Below the pieces are notes generated by a model that was not told the origin of the DNA, ran no database searches, and was given only the letters and a program-made list of their open reading frames with translations. Shown here one piece after another: positions 44,993-58,712 of a stretch of DNA of 64,000 nucleotides. Source of the DNA: Gremmenia infestans (Eukaryota; Ascomycota; Leotiomycetes; Helotiales; Hamatocanthoscyphaceae); the NCBI GenBank assembly GCA_032629725.1, contig JAFEVB010000014.1:496001-560000 (forward strand), written 5' to 3'. The position numbers and the translations under genes were made by a program. Numbering within the stretch: the first letter of the stretch is position 1; the number at the start of each line of letters is the position of its first letter.

Positions 44993-47900
44993 GGTGCTTT
45001 GGGAGCCCAAGACAAGTGAAAGGATCGGGAAGTTCCTTTATATCTTTACGAGAAACGAGGGTCGCACATACAGAGCTAGGATCATGGCGCCTGGCTGGAA
45101 AATTCAGTCCGCCTAGCATGCGCATAACCGTCAGCCATACTAGTCAATATTAAACTTGCTTTCTTGAAGCAAAGAAGCGGCTCCTGCGAGGTGAAGCTGG
45201 CCTAGTCCAGTCCTTTGATCGAGATCCGGCATCAACTGCTACCTAGTGTCCTCCGCGTATCATCCGGAAAGTTCAACGCGGTACATCATCCCCCCCTGTA
45301 CCCAACCTCCGGGGGTATTTCATATGCCCTGTGCGCCTGCGTTGTCATTAATCAGGTTAGCCTCTGATCGTTTGTATGCTTGCGTTGAAAGATAGACAAA
45401 TAAGACCTAATACCTAATCAATACGACGGAGAGTGCAGTTGTCTAGAGCGAGACATGGGGTGGCCCTGATACCCAGGAAACGATTTATTTAAATTCGCCT
45501 CGCTGGTACTGGAGTCAATCGTGGCATGAACCTCCAGCGAGCAAGTCACACAACAAAGTCTATCATAGATGCCGCACGTCCTCAAATATTGACAAAGTAG
45601 TATTCTGTACAGCGGGGACCGGGACGGCAATAGTGCGAGGAAAATGAGTGACCATGGCATGGCAAGACACTACCCCATCGAGACACTCATACATAGCATG
45701 CTCTACGAGGTTGAGGCTGATTTCTTCAGCGATTCGGATCATCCACTCTGGAGTCCACAATTCATTCTTTGACCGAGATTACCGCGTGGATATGATGAAA
45801 TTGAACTATCAAGTGAGACGAGACGAGGGTGAGGCCAGACAGCCATCCATTTCTGGCCCTGACTTCATTTGACAGAATAACCTGAGGATCTGAGCAGTGC
45901 AACAGTCATGATAGCATGGACCGTGCATGAGGTACGCCCCTGGCCACAACGGGATTAAATGGCACGCTCACTCAAAGTGTTGGAACTTGTAGAAAGAACA
46001 ACATGCCTCGGCCGCTGAAGAAGAATTCAAACTAACTATGCAGCGTTCCTACACGTGCAGCGCACAGCGCGTAGTTACCTTCTCGTCCAAATTTGCTGCG
46101 AGAAACCATTCCCAACACATTCCCAGTCCATTCCCAGTCGAATACAGGGCGGAAGAGCACGCTTAAAATGCAGCAAAACGATTACTGACTTATCGTAAAA
46201 ATCAAACATCCGCTTAACCCCTTCGGAGGCGGAACAGGACGGCATGTCTGTCGAGATCGAGATAAGGGGCTGTTCGCTCGAACGTAGCCCTCCATCACCC
46301 GCAACACCAATCACCCAAACACAGGTTTGGAAACTGGTCAAACAGAAGAAGACGAGCGAAATAACAACCCTTCGGGGCCTAGGCCTGGAATGGTTTTCCG
46401 ACCTTGGTTTGCACTGGCATGCATTGTTGGGCCTGTCTGTGTGGCTTTTCAACAAATGAGCTTGGCGAAAAGAAGCCTGGACGTCCTCTTCCCCAACAAA
46501 CAAAATCATCAGCAACTACCACCACTGGGTAGACCCTATCCGTCATTCCAGCTCGAGAAGAAAATTTCGTATGCATGCGATGTTCACGATCTAGACGCAT
46601 CGCGGAGGTCTGCGGCTTTGTTCTCTCGTCTCGCAGAGCCTGCGGGGTGCTTGGAAGCATCCATCTGATCAAAGCCATGTGAAGCCGCCGGAAGTGTAGT
46701 TTGAAAGCAAGTAAGCAGGCGCCGCGATGTTTGCAGACTCAGAACAACACCGCAACCATGAACGTTGGCTCAAGTTCAAACTATCTGCAATGGCCAAGAA
46801 GCTTGGATACCAACAGGCCCATTGCTCATTACACCCACCGATGTGTGTATGGAAACTACAACAAGTTTCAGGTGCCTTCGACACGCACGGCTTGTGATGG
46901 AAGTCCCCGAACGTCAGCCAACTTTCTCTTTACGCTTTGAGATTGTTGGCGCGCCATCTGGCTGCAGCGTTGTGACGAACAGCAGCACCCAGTCTTCAAT
47001 TTACCGCGAATGGCGCCCAAATCGATGATAACGGGTCGAAGAGGGTTGGTGGCGAACATAAGAGGAGGTTGGGAGCTCATAGCACACGCATAGGGGATTC
47101 CACAATATGGTTCGAGTCCCCAACATATCAAGATCGATATGCTTCCTGATTCACTGCTCTACCGAAACCTGGCCCCATAAGTTGATATCTGGGGGGAGAG
47201 AGTAAACCTCTAGGCTAGTCGTTTTCGATGAAACCTGAGTTACACGTACCGCTCCAGTTCACATTCAAAACCAAGCCTAACCAAAGCATCACAATGGCAA
47301 ACCCGATCTCCATGTATTCACAACACACTGGACGTTCTGGAACCAACCACCAACGGGTTTCATAGTTGGGTTAGCCGCCAGGTAAGCGATCAGAAGCCTT
47401 TCTATCTTAGTATGTTCAAGAAAGAGGCGTACCTCCTTCCCATACCGATGACAACGTCCAGAAATTCGAAGGGGGTGGCATGTTATCACGTGACCCATGC
47501 TGGGCCTTCGTGGAGAATTCTCCTCGGATCGCTCTTCCAAGACGGCTGTATCTAGCCCGAATAGAACGACCTCTTATTTGCCTTTGGTCTGAGTTCTCAT
47601 ATCAGAGCTCTCGGGTAGAGCTGCATAGCGGAGTCTAGAGCAATGCATCAAAACCCCCCACAGCACAGCTTGGCTGTCTGGTTGTGAAATCGCCTTCGGT
47701 CTTTGAAGGAAAAAATGAAGGTCACCATGGCCGCAGTAAACTTGAACATAAGCAAGTGGAGGCAGCTCTGGAGCGGAGCTTTACAGACATAGGGGACCCA
47801 ATGGCTAGCGACCCATCCAGCCATGGCCCATGGTTTCTGTTCAGGTTAGTAGAGCTTACCCCCACAAGGAATATTGCGGGATGCTGTTGATGGAGTACGG

Positions 47901-48398
47901 TAGGTAGTAGCGAATATACTGATCCATATATCGGATTTGCTAGCACGCGGCGGAGTGAGGACTGATCTGTCGAGGCCGTTGACATTGCGGAAATATGAGT
48001 CGGAATTTTGGATAAAAGTTTGGGAAGGGAGTATGTGATGACTTATTCGAATCTTCTTGTTTAATGAAAAGCTTTGTTGTGGTGTAATATTCCTCCCAAC
48101 AGTCGAATGAATCTTCGTCTCGACATGAAAAGGAGCTGTATGGAGCACGTGACCATACCAAAATCTTTCAATGGACACTTTACTTCTATCGATCTATGAA
48201 GCTTTATTCTTGTTCAAATTCTTTTTCATAGATCTTCTATTTCTCTGCTATGCAACCCTAAAATATTGTATAAACTTCTCAAATGTCACGTGTAGGTCTA
48301 ATCCTTATCAAATTCGATAAGTCGGTAAAAATTATTTTATGATTTTCTGCATCTCGAATTACCAACACCCATCTCAACAAAACTCACGACTACTGAAA
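44993..48398. other. 3.4-kb gene-poor region upstream of DBP9
   Basis: Short open frames on both strands lack family features. An ATATAAA at 45037-45043 (minus) serves zinc-finger paralogue B. A tRNA-like T-arm near 47110 was examined and rejected. The last 200 bp, AT-rich, form the DBP9 promoter and leader. Confidence 0.5.
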
Positions 48399-50336
48399 AT
48401 GAAGCGCAAGCTGGATGCCAATGATGTGCCTGCACCAGCAGAGGAGGTTGGGAATAGACAGGAGCCTTCTACCTTTGCAGATCTAGGGCTCGACTCCAGA
48501 CTGTTGCAGGGCATCGCGAAGCAGAATTTCCAGGCGCCAACCCTCGTGCAAAGCAAAGCAATACCATTAGCATTGGAAGGACGCGACATATTGGCGAGAG
48601 CGAAGACTGGATCCGGAAAGACAGCAGCATATTTGCTTCCTCTTTTGCACCTAATCTTGAAGCGGAAAGAGATTTCAACGACCCAGTGCACATCTGCTCT
48701 CATCCTCGTACCCACTCGCGAACTTGCCGAACAAGTCACTAAAGCCATCGAATCCTTTGCGGCCTTCGCTACGAAGGACATTCGAGCTATCAACCTCACC
48801 CAGAAAGTTTCAGATGCGGTGCAGAGGTCGCTCCTCGCAGATTTCCCCGATATTGTCATAACCACCCCCGCCAGAGCTTCCGCGAACCTCGAATCATCAG
48901 CTCTATCCCTCGAACACCTTGCACACTTGGTTATTGATGAGGCGGACTTGGTTCTATCTTACGGATACGATGAGGACTTGCAGAACGTTGCCAAGATCAT
49001 GCCAAAGGGGGTGCAAACAATCCTGATGAGTGCTACCTTGACGACTGAGGTAGAAACTTTGAAGGGCTTGTTTTGTCGGAACCCAACGGTACTGAAGCTT
49101 GAGGAAGCAGAGACTGAGGGAGAAGGAGTTAGCCAGTTTGTCGTCAAGTAAGTCGCCTTGTCCTAATTTTGATATAGACGCTGCATAGGCCTTCAGCCTG
49201 GATCAGCTTATGAATCAAACTACTGGGAAAATTAATGCATACTAATACGGTATAGGTGTGGAGAAGACGAAAAGTTTCTACTGATCTATGTCATCCTCAA
49301 GCTTAAGCTCATTAAAGGCAAGATCATTGTATTTGTTGATGATATCGATAGATGTTACAGATTGAAACTGTATTTGGAGCAATTCGGGATCAGGAGCTGT
49401 ATTCTAAACTCTGAATTACCCGTCAATACCAGGATCCATGTCGTGGAAGAGTTTAACAAGAACGTTTACGATGTAATTATTGCTTCAGACGAGCACGAAG
49501 TTCTAGGCGATGAGGATGAACCAGAAGCCGACGAAGCGGAGGACGAGTCTACTCCTGCAACCGAGAAGGCGCCAATTGAGAATAAGAAGGGAGGAAACCC
49601 CGATGAAGTGAAAGAGCCATCGAAAAAGAAGCAAAAGACGGCGGAGAAAGATAAGGAGTACGGGATTTCAAGAGGTATTGATTTCCGAAATGTTGCATGC
49701 GTGCTAAATTTCGATCTACCAACTTCATCCAAGTCATATACCCACCGGATTGGCCGCACAGCTCGAGCTGGTCAGACTGGAATGGCCTTGTCATTTGTCA
49801 TTCCGGTCAACTTATATCAGAAGCACATGCCAACTAGCATTGCATCCTCAGCGAATGATGAGAAGGTCTTGGCAAAGATCATGAAACACCAGGCGAAGAA
49901 AGGCAAGGACGTGAAACCATATCACTTTCCCATGGAGCATGTAGACGCATTCAGGTATCGAATGGGCGATGCTCTCCGAGCTGTCACGAGAATCGCAATT
50001 CGGGAAGCGAGGACTAGAGAGTTGAGACAGGAGCTGATGAAGAGCGAGAAATTGAAGAGGCATTTCGAAGAAAACCCGGGCGATTTGCATCATCTCCGCC
50101 ATGATGGGGAGTTGCGACCTGCGAGAGTGCAGTCTCATCTGAAGCACGTGCCCAATTACTTGTTGCCGGAAGGAGGCAAGAAGGCGATTACCCCTGGAGA
50201 TGTCGGGTTTATTGGACTTCGATCGACAAGCGAGAATCGGTACCGGAAACCTAAGGCGGGGAAGGGACGAGGGAAGAAAACTATGGGAAGAAAGGTAAAT
50301 CCTTTGAAAACATTCAGGGGCAAAGCGCGGAAGTAG
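48399..50336 (+). CDS. DBP9: DEAD-box ATP-dependent RNA helicase Dbp9 (DDX56-like)
   Basis: Two exons (48399-49147 and 49256-50336) with a 108-nt phase-2 intron encode 609 residues. Dbp9 acts in the nucleolus in 60S subunit assembly. All helicase motifs are present in order: Q-motif (TFADLGLDSRLLQG), motif I AKTGSGKT, Ia PTRELAEQ, Ib TPAR, II VIDEAD, III SATL, IV IIVFVDD, V SRGIDF and VI HRIGRTARAG. An acidic/lysine-rich insertion between motifs IV and V (DEDEPEADEAEDE and SKKKQK) is characteristic of the Dbp9 branch. The C-terminal extension is basic (AGKGRGKKTMGRK), typical for pre-ribosome binding. The start MKRKLDAND follows CTGAAA and is preferred over an in-frame upstream ATG at 48339. 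The ancestral helicase fold is intact, with no missing residue seen. Confidence 0.95.
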
Positions 50337-52098
50337 TTGCAGCATAGGAAATATACCGCGGTTCTGATTTGGCCTCAAAAATACGTCCTGCACGATTCGC
50401 TCAGCATGCGTCAGTTGTTTCGGGTGTGTGGCGTGTTCTCTATAAAATGCTGAAAGGTCAATGGGATCGTTTACAAGTTCCGTGTCCATTTATAACCCAC
50501 CCCTGTGGATTTCTTTGCGGTCATTGATCTGCCTAGTATTCTATCTCTTACGTTTCTGTAGTTTTTTGCCTCGGCCAAACTAAATACCATGAACCATGGC
50601 TTTACCACAACTGCTGACAATCAATATATTTTATCATCTACCTGTCACCCCAAATCTTGGCTAGTCGCCCCTTATCTGGTGTCAACGTTTCTTACTTTTG
50701 CTAATTCCACTCGGTCATTGTGGCGCCATGAATATACACATACAATATGCAGCGCCGCAATGCTTTTTATTCCCTACATCTCTATTTACAAAACTCTATG
50801 ATTAAGCTTAATCACACCCGCAGTACCCACGCTGATTATTAAACTTTTCTGTTTATATTGTAATATTTTGCAATTTGGCTCTACTAGGTTCGGGGACGGC
50901 GATCAGATTCACTCAGAACTCCTCTCTTCAAACAACCCATGTACCATGTACCATGTCATGGAGTACTAGTCTCAGCATCTTCAACTTATATTCTCATCTG
51001 ACCCAACTACTTTGAATTCCATCCCTTTCTCTAGCGTAAACCCTTCATCACCTCAGTGCGTTTGCGGCCTATACGACCCATCGCCTACTGGAACCTTACC
51101 CATTTGTGTTACTTGCCGACGCAATCATTCCATGAAGGTCAAATCTCTCTTTACCCGGGCGCCATCTTCCAAGAGGGCTTCTTCATATTGACAAAGACTA
51201 AACTCCGAAGTTGGCTAAGGAACCTGATAGTAATTGGCCCTTGAAAGGGAGAGGGGCAATAGGCAATAGGCAAAAGGCGAGCAACGGCACATATTGGCGC
51301 AGACTGGTGCCATCCATGCTCAACCAAAGAATTCTTCTCCTCAAACCAAACTTCGGCCAATTCAATAATTTCACTCGCTTATTAATCTCTCTACATTCTA
51401 AGCTACTACTTTTCACCGACATTTACTTTTACTCGCGGCCGAGCACTTGAGAGTTTTTGGTAACCCTCTTGGTGTGCAAGTAAGATTACATGATCACTCC
51501 ACTCATGTGCTTCGATTATCGTTCTTAAACAAGCAGGTACGTTTTACTTAGCTATTCGAAAGCCTTTTTTTTCCTTTCCTCTTTCTCCCATTCCTTTCCT
51601 TGCTAATATTCTCAGTTCGTCCGTCACATTTTGGCACATTTTGCCCCCACCTCACCTATTTGGCCTCGGACAGATTCACTCTACGACTTCTTCTAATACT
51701 TCAACATAATTTGCTTCCGCTTCCCACTTCCTCACCTTTAACCATTTATTTATACGACTTAGTTTCTGCATCTCAATTACTTATCAACTCTTCTGATGAC
51801 GTACCCTCGATTCCCCTAGCTTTCAGTCATTCGATCTCAACTTGCGACTAGTTGAATTTGCCACATTCTGGTGCCATCCTTTTACTACGGCCCTTCGCCT
51901 TCTGCAGGGGGAGATATTTATCACATCAATTCACCCATTGGCTACATACAAGCAACTTAGACGCATCTCCATTACTTCTCTTCTCAACTCCGAGCCTACA
52001 TCGACATATCGGAGGAACTACCACTAGTCTATTCCCCTCTAGAGAGTTATGACTTAGCGAACAACACCTCCTGCACCCATTCAACTCTACACTTTTAC
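50337..52098. other. 1.8-kb intergenic region with a long pyrimidine-rich leader
   Basis: No gene is supported. The right half (about 51,480-52,098) is strongly CT-rich and carries many short upstream ATGs, consistent with a long 5' untranslated region of the large coiled-coil gene. A GTACGT after AAGCAG at about 51538 could be a 5'UTR intron donor, but the acceptor is unclear. Short direct repeats occur (ATGTACC near 50938, AGGCAAT near 51255). Confidence 0.5.
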
Positions 52099-55000
52099 AT
52101 GATGTACTCGCCCCAGGGTGATGCGGAAAGGTATGGGGGGCGAGGTATGAGACATACTCAAAAAACAAGAGCCTCGACCCCCGAGAGAGAAACGGATAAA
52201 TACTATCTTCAACAAAATCATATGAGAAATTCCAATGGTCGCAACTATCTTGCGGGTATCGATCAACAAACCCTTGACGGATTTCCAATGTCGGCAACCA
52301 GCGAATGGCCCGAAGAGGATTTAGCACCCTTACCTTATGAGCGCAAGCGAAATGGGACTCCGTCAATGCTGGAAAGTATTCCTGCCAAACGCCATCACGC
52401 TCTCTACGAGGGTGGTGACTTTCAAGCAACCCAAAGAGTCGCGGAGAACATGGGTCAGTCGCGGCGCCGGCGTTCGCCTGCTGACAATCCTCAAGCACAA
52501 CACGTTGATGGTTTGGCGGGACGGCAATACTCTGCCCCCAGGCAAGCTGGATTTGGAGTTCATGGCATTGATATTGAGGACAGCCCTCTGAGCCGAAAGT
52601 TGGATCCAGGTTTTTGGGAGAACAAGCACTCCTCAAACCAAGAGAAATTTCTTAACGATCGAGCTGCGCCAGTCGCCAATGAGAAAATCCGTTATATTCG
52701 AGCGCAAACACAGGAGCCACAACACCAATACTTAACACCCTCCCAGAAGCAATCTCAGGCTGCGCAGTACAGGACGCCAACAAGGCTTTCCCACCGCGAG
52801 CATCAAGGTATTTCTCAACAAAGTGCCAGGCAGGAGCGACGTAAACAACAATGGGATTATGGAGCTGAGCTAGAGCGTCGTTCAGAATCACGACCCCACA
52901 GGCGTTTCAGCAGTGCAGCACCAGAAGTCTTCAGAGATCACATGGATCCTGGACACGCCCCCGGTCAGCAGCTTCGACAATATCCCGTCCAGGCCGCACA
53001 GCTAGGAAGCCCCATTTGGGCAGAGCAAAGACAGCCCCCACAATACGCCATCAGTGTTGCCGGTAATTACGTGCCCACAAAAGCAGGTAATGCCGTGCAA
53101 TTGCCACATCCTCAAAGTGAACAATTCAGGTCTCATGGGTTGGATCCACGAACGCCTGACAACCATCGAGCCCGAGGACAAAGTGTTGCTCCCCATACTC
53201 CGGCAAGTCACAGGGGTCGCAGCAGTTCACACCGAATGCGGGCTGCTCGTGGATCTCGGAGCAGAAGCAGGAGTGTAGCTCAGCCTCAACCAAACTCGTC
53301 CAATCATCGTGAGAGGAGTAAAAGTGTATACAACACACCATTACCTGCCGTGCCACTTGCCCTTAGTACGCCGCAATTTACTCCCAAGCAAGACTGGCAG
53401 GCATACGCAGAGAGTTTATCCGATGCAGAAAGCCCGATGATGGTGGAAGACTTTTTTAAGAAAGGCAGACAATCCCGTATGGCTCAGAACACAGTCAAAT
53501 CTGAAGCGAGCCGTTATGATATCCGAGAGGAGCTGCGAGAGCAGCTGCCACAGAATAACATGTTCGCCAACAACACACGGAGGTCACAAGCATCAATGGT
53601 ACAAACACCTCGACCAAATGCACGCAGACATCCGGAGCAAGAAGTTATTGATCTCATCTCACCTGAAATCAGCAACAGCATGCGGCCCCCATCAACTTCC
53701 GTCAGATCAATCCCTATGAAAGACCGCATCGCCCCTGCCAAACGGCCTTCTGGTGGCATCAAGGCTTCACTGTCCAAGCCAACAGTTGCGGCTCAAAGCA
53801 AGCCAAAGCTAGGTCGGAGTTCGACGGTAGAGACCTCACATCAAGATATGCCCTCGGCTGAGTTTGAAAGGCAAAGAAAACTTGCTGAGAGGATCCTTGA
53901 GAAAGAAGAAGATGCCAAGAAAGAAGCCTTGCAGTTGGAGATCTTTGGTGAGGTGCTGCCCGAAGATTCGGAGACCAAAAAGAAGCGCGAGGAGAAAGAA
54001 CGTGCTGAGAACCAACGCAAGCGCGAGGAAGCCCAGACCGAGAAACTGATGAAGCAAGAGGAAAAAAGGGTGGCCGAGCTAGGAAAAGTTAGGCTAAGAG
54101 AGGAAGCAGCGGAGAAGGCAAGAATTGTTCGAGAGATCGAAGAAGCAAAGAACAAAGTCCGCCGAGATGCAGAGAGGAAGAAGCGTGAGGCAGCGGAAGC
54201 TCAACAGACTGAGAGACTTCGACAGCAAGCTGAAGAACGGATTCAGGCCGAGCGAGAGAAGAAAGCTACTGAAGACGCGGAGCGCGAACGGGAGAAGCAA
54301 AAGGCAACCAGCATTCAAGTCCAAGCAGAGGCGATGGCGAAAATCAAAGCGAAGCAAGAAGAAGCTAAGAAGCAAGCAGCCTCACTAAACTTTCCAAAGT
54401 CAGCCTCCAGCGGTGATAAAGCTCGCTTTGCTGCAAATAAAAGCTACCCTGCTGACAATTCAGAGGTTGCTGATACGGATAATCCACTCTTTGTTCGAGA
54501 CGATCCCCCCAAATTGAGGTAAGCATAGAAGGTTGATTGATTAGAAAAAAGAGACTGACAGAGGCCAGCGATGATCCAGTCCAGGAGTCGCCATTGCCAA
54601 AGTCATACGGTAATCAGTACAATGTTTACGATATTGATGAACGTGCTGCGAAGAAGCCCAATGGACCTACGACTGCTGCTGAGGCTATGAAGTTCCACAA
54701 CAGTCGCGAGGGGACTTCTAATTATCGGATAGAAAGAGAAGCTTTCGAAGCAGAGAGGGCTTTAGAGAGGGTAAATAAAACCAAAGCAGCCCTGGACAAC
54801 CGCTGGGAGAGAACGAAATCAACACAGCCTGAGCCAAGTCCTCCCAAGACAATAGGCAAGGCGCCGCAACCTCCCCGTCCGGTTTCTTCAATGTTCAATC
54901 CCAGCTCGAACCGTAATACAACCACCAGCAACCCCACAACTGCTCACAACCGACTGGCAAAACCAAAGAGCTCCGCGTTTTTTCGGTCAACAACTAATAC

Positions 55001-56749
55001 CTCCAGATTCGGTGGTGGTTTGACTAAGGGGCCGAATTCGAACTTCAATAAACAACATGGCCCTTCATCAGTGTCCTCCAGCTCAGCTTCTGAGTCCGTT
55101 GCAAATCTCATGGCTGATCCCCAATATCAAAAGCGTCTGCGAGAGCAGGGGGCTCGAGAACAGGAAGACAAAGCTGTAAAGGAGAGGGAGAGGAAAGATG
55201 CAAGTAATGCAAAAGCTCGCAAAAAAGCTGATGAACGAGCACGCGAGAAACAGAGGCTCAAAATCATTGAGGCCGCAGAGGCAAATGGGAGGGGAATTTC
55301 CGACGAAGACCTGGATGCCGAGCTTGAGGCTTTCATGGAAGAGCGAGAGGTAAGAGTGTCGAATTTTAACAACCATGCAATTATCGCTAACCGACTGTGT
55401 AGAAAAAGAAACAGAAGGTTGCTATGACTCACGCCCAGAAGGATCAAAGGAGAGCGATGTTTCCTCCGATAAGCTCTTTTCAAGAAAATCCCCAACCTCG
55501 ACCTCCTCCGCAAACTCTTAATCAATTGGATAGCAACGATGAAGACGATACCCCAGAAGGCCAAGATCGCCGAGAAAATAAAGCTGCAATTCGAAAGACC
55601 TTGAACGCCACCGCTCAACAGCGCAATGCCCATTTCAATAAAGTGGCAGCCAAGAAGTATTGCAGATTCTTTGGAGATGGTGATGATGATGCACGCGGAC
55701 GGGGCTTCCTCGCAAACATAAACGTTACCCCGCCACCTAATCCCTACCCAAGCTCTGAGGAGTCCGAAGAAGATCCTGACGACGATCCTCTTCCCGAACC
55801 ATCAAAACCTGCCAGTGCGCATGCCTCACAGGCCGAGAATGACGACCAAGAGAGCAGTGATGGGGAGAGTGAGGCTAGCGAGGAAGACCCTGATGATGAG
55901 CCAGCTGAGGGGCTTCCTAGACTAAATCCCACCACTTCGAACGATCTCGATGCCAAGGTCGTAGAGGGCATCAAAAGCCTATCTACACACCCTGATCCTG
56001 TCACCATACCCACAACAGCAACAAAAACAGCAAGCATTCACTCTCCCGAAATCGAACCCGAGGTCATCTATGAATTCACAGTCCATCGACAAGACCGAAA
56101 GAACGGCAAAGACCGCCCCCCGATAAGCATCGGCGGACCATTCTTCGACCGTACACGCGCCAACAAATTTGCGCGGGATTTCCTTCACAAAAGACAGAAG
56201 AAACACCCCGTCGTCTTTCGCGAGAAATATGACCCTGATGAAGATCTCTACAGCGGCGATGTAGATTGGGATAAGCAGGGTCGAGAATCCGTCATGGTGT
56301 ACATCACGAAGCAACTCAAGTGCACCAAAGAGTTATCAAACTTCACACTCGCCGAATACGGGCCTCGATTCCCACGAAGGTTCTATCGCATCAAAGAAAC
56401 ACTTACGTATCTCATCACGGACGAGAGAACGGGCCGGGTCGTCGAGGGTCCGGAGAGGGAAAGAATGATTGAGGGTGAACCCTGGACGGACGTCACACTG
56501 GGTAATAACGAAGCCTGCGAGCTTTTTATAGAATTTCTTAAGCCGGCTAAGTATGATGATGTGACGATGTTTAGGGATGAAGTGGTGCCGGCGTTTCAGG
56601 AGGCTAGGGAGAAGGCGAATAGGGAAAAGCGCTTGTTTTATGTGGAGATTGAACCGGATGATGGGTTGCAGATTCCTTGGTTGGCGAAGAAGTTTAGGAG
56701 GATTTGCTTTTGCGTCGAGTCGGTCCAGATTCGGGGGCCGTTGAACTGA
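52099..56749 (+). CDS. 1515-residue coiled-coil protein with an unrecognised C-terminal domain
   Basis: Three exons (52099-54518, 54569-55349, 55403-56749) with 50- and 53-nt introns give one continuous frame. Residues 1-580 are disordered and Arg/Ser/Gln-rich with RSRSR patches and PxTP-like sites. Residues about 588-765 form a long charged coiled coil (REEKERAENQRKREEAQ-type). A second disordered part with short helices follows, including a KARKKADERAREKQRLK helix near 970, then an acidic EESEEDPDDDPLPEP stretch. The last 230 residues look globular and may be an internal duplication: NKFARDFL in one half and CELFIEFLKP in the other follow beta-rich segments. I do not recognise the protein. 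The composition suggests a large nuclear or cytoskeletal scaffold, but no function is inferred. The downstream exons join in frame, so it is one gene rather than two. Confidence 0.75.
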
Positions 56750-57732
56750 TGGCGGGCACGCGTGGAGGGGAAAGTGGATGTGGATGTGGGTGAGTTCCTT
56801 CACGCTATATTGGTGGTGTCTCTAATCCGCGCTGACACCCCTTCCTCACAGACTAATTGACAGACAGAAACAATGCATCTGCAAGGCGCTCGGGGCTATA
56901 CTATACATCATAATGGTGCATCAGGGTACATCATCATAACAGGAATGGAAGTAAGCATACATACACACTACACACAACCTTACACCCACGGGACTTTAAA
57001 TTTGTGACATATCCCTATTCATCATCCTCGCATCCCTACAGCTATCAAGTTTTCTTTATGAAAATATCTTTGTATATTAGTTAGGCTTCCGGGATCTGAT
57101 CTGGATTGGGCGGGATAGAAGGAGATGCATATTAGAAGAGGCTAATCGAATCAATCGGTGGTATTCTGCATATGCATGCATGCGTTGTCTATAATTTGCT
57201 GAGATGTGAGTTGATGTGACAAGGACGGAGTGATGATGGATTGATGAAGTTTTGTGGGAGGGCCACTCTTTCGTGACATTGGGTCAGATCACGGAGAGTT
57301 CAGTGGCTGTACTTGACTTGGGCTGCCCATTTCATGTCACATTTTCTTTGACTCATGATGGTCTTGCTGTGGGTACTGTATATATGTGCTAGGAGCTAAT
57401 GTGGGACATACGAGTACGTGTAAAACCCCGGAGGCCACTGTGGGGGTTTGATGATGACTTTAATAAGTCCTCAAATTCATAGCTGCTTCTAGATGATATT
57501 AATCCATTGTCTACTAGGGCGGTAAGTGGTAGGAATTTGTTGATCTCTGGTGGAATTGATGGCGGACTGGCGGTTATGAGGGGCTTTAAATGTGAAGACG
57601 GAGATGGTGGAGGTAGAGCGACGGTTGTTTCTCAGAATAGCGCTGGCGTCGAGGATATCCCTGCACTCGAGGGAAGTTGTTCATTTCTGATCAGTGGTTC
57701 TGCAGAGTTCAGGAACAGACTTGTTTTGCTTG
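56750..57732. other. intergenic region between convergent genes
   Basis: About 980 bp. The 3' flank of the coiled-coil gene is at the left, and the last short exon of the F-box/ankyrin gene may end at 57733. The open frame at 57507-57755 (plus) is not supported. Confidence 0.5.
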
Positions 57733-58712
57733 CTAGGCTCCTTGTAGGTAGCTGAAATCAGTTGGCACTGCTAGTTAAAGGAACTCGTAGGTACTTACTT
57801 GAGTTCGTCAGGGCTAAACCTCACCGTATCTGCCACTTCCTTCTCGCTCGAGGGAGTATCTCCCTGGATACTAAAAAGGCCTCTCACCTTCGGGTTCATA
57901 TTGCGCGCTCCGAGATAAGCAGCTGTCACCAGTGGGGACTCGCCCCGGTACCCAAGCGACAACAGCAAAATCCTGGGGTCTGCTTTGGATTCGATGAGAA
58001 CTCGCATGGTTTCTAGGATCTGGGTAGGGCTGGCTTTCTTTCCTCTCGTCGTTATATCTTCAAAGGTCCCGAGAGGCCAAGGCCAGAGATCCGTCGCTAA
58101 TACGTGACGAAGTGCAGTCCAGCCGTTCTCGTCCTTAGCATCCACATCGGCTCCATGTTCTAGGAAGTAGCGGGCCCAGTGTGAGAGGCCGTATCGACTC
58201 GCGATGTGGAGAGGCGTGCATCTGGTTTCCAGATCAACCAAATGATTGGAAAACTCGTTGATATAACCGGAGATGAGTTTGATTATACCGTCGTGTCCGG
58301 ATACCAGCGCCAGGAAGAGCGGTGCTTGGCCCTTGTCGTTTATTTTCAATGGGTCTGCGCCATTCTCCAGGAGCAGCTGCACTATTTCCAAATGGCCGCC
58401 TGCAATTGCTAGATCGAGACATGTTTTGTGCTGACGGGAATGGGTGAAAATTAACCATTTATCGTAGGGGTATTCGGTGTCTATATTGACATTGGGTTTG
58501 AGCAGGCTCAAAAACTTGCGGGTTACAGAGACACGACCTTCTTCCACGGCCCAGAATAGGCCTCTGCTGTTACGGTATTTGATGTTGTAGAGATATAGCT
58601 TATCGTTGAAGTGGTGGTGGAATTGCCGGGAGACTTGGCTGAGGGCATTAAAATCATACTGGCGGTCGAATATTTGAAGTAGGAGTTCGTGGGGAAGATC
58701 AAGTAATGACAT
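57733..58712 (-). CDS. F-box and ankyrin-repeat protein
   Basis: The protein starts at MSLLDLPHELLLQIF (58712), a typical F-box that would bind Skp1 in an SCF ubiquitin ligase. The F-box continues with FNALSQVSRQFHHHF. It is followed by ankyrin repeats: DLAIAGGHLEIVQLLLENGA, ALVSGHDGIIKL, TPLHIASRYGLSHWARYFLE and ENGWTALRHVL. The main exon ends at an excellent donor (CTCAA|GTAAGT at 57799/57798). A 47-nt intron and a mini-exon (57751-57733) would add NYLQGA, giving 310 residues; if unspliced it stops at 57795 after 305 residues. Upstream are a 7-bp tandem repeat and a TATA box at about 58764-58772. An F-box with ankyrins is common in filamentous fungi, with substrates unknown. An in-frame ATG at 58853 lies in the promoter and is less likely. 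Confidence 0.82.

Noticed and set aside
47060..47130. tRNA-like segment with GGTTCGAGTCCCC and GTTGGG/CCCAAC ends
   Set aside because: Only 57 nt between the ends, no proper D-arm or anticodon arm, and the T-stem does not pair. A chance or decayed resemblance.
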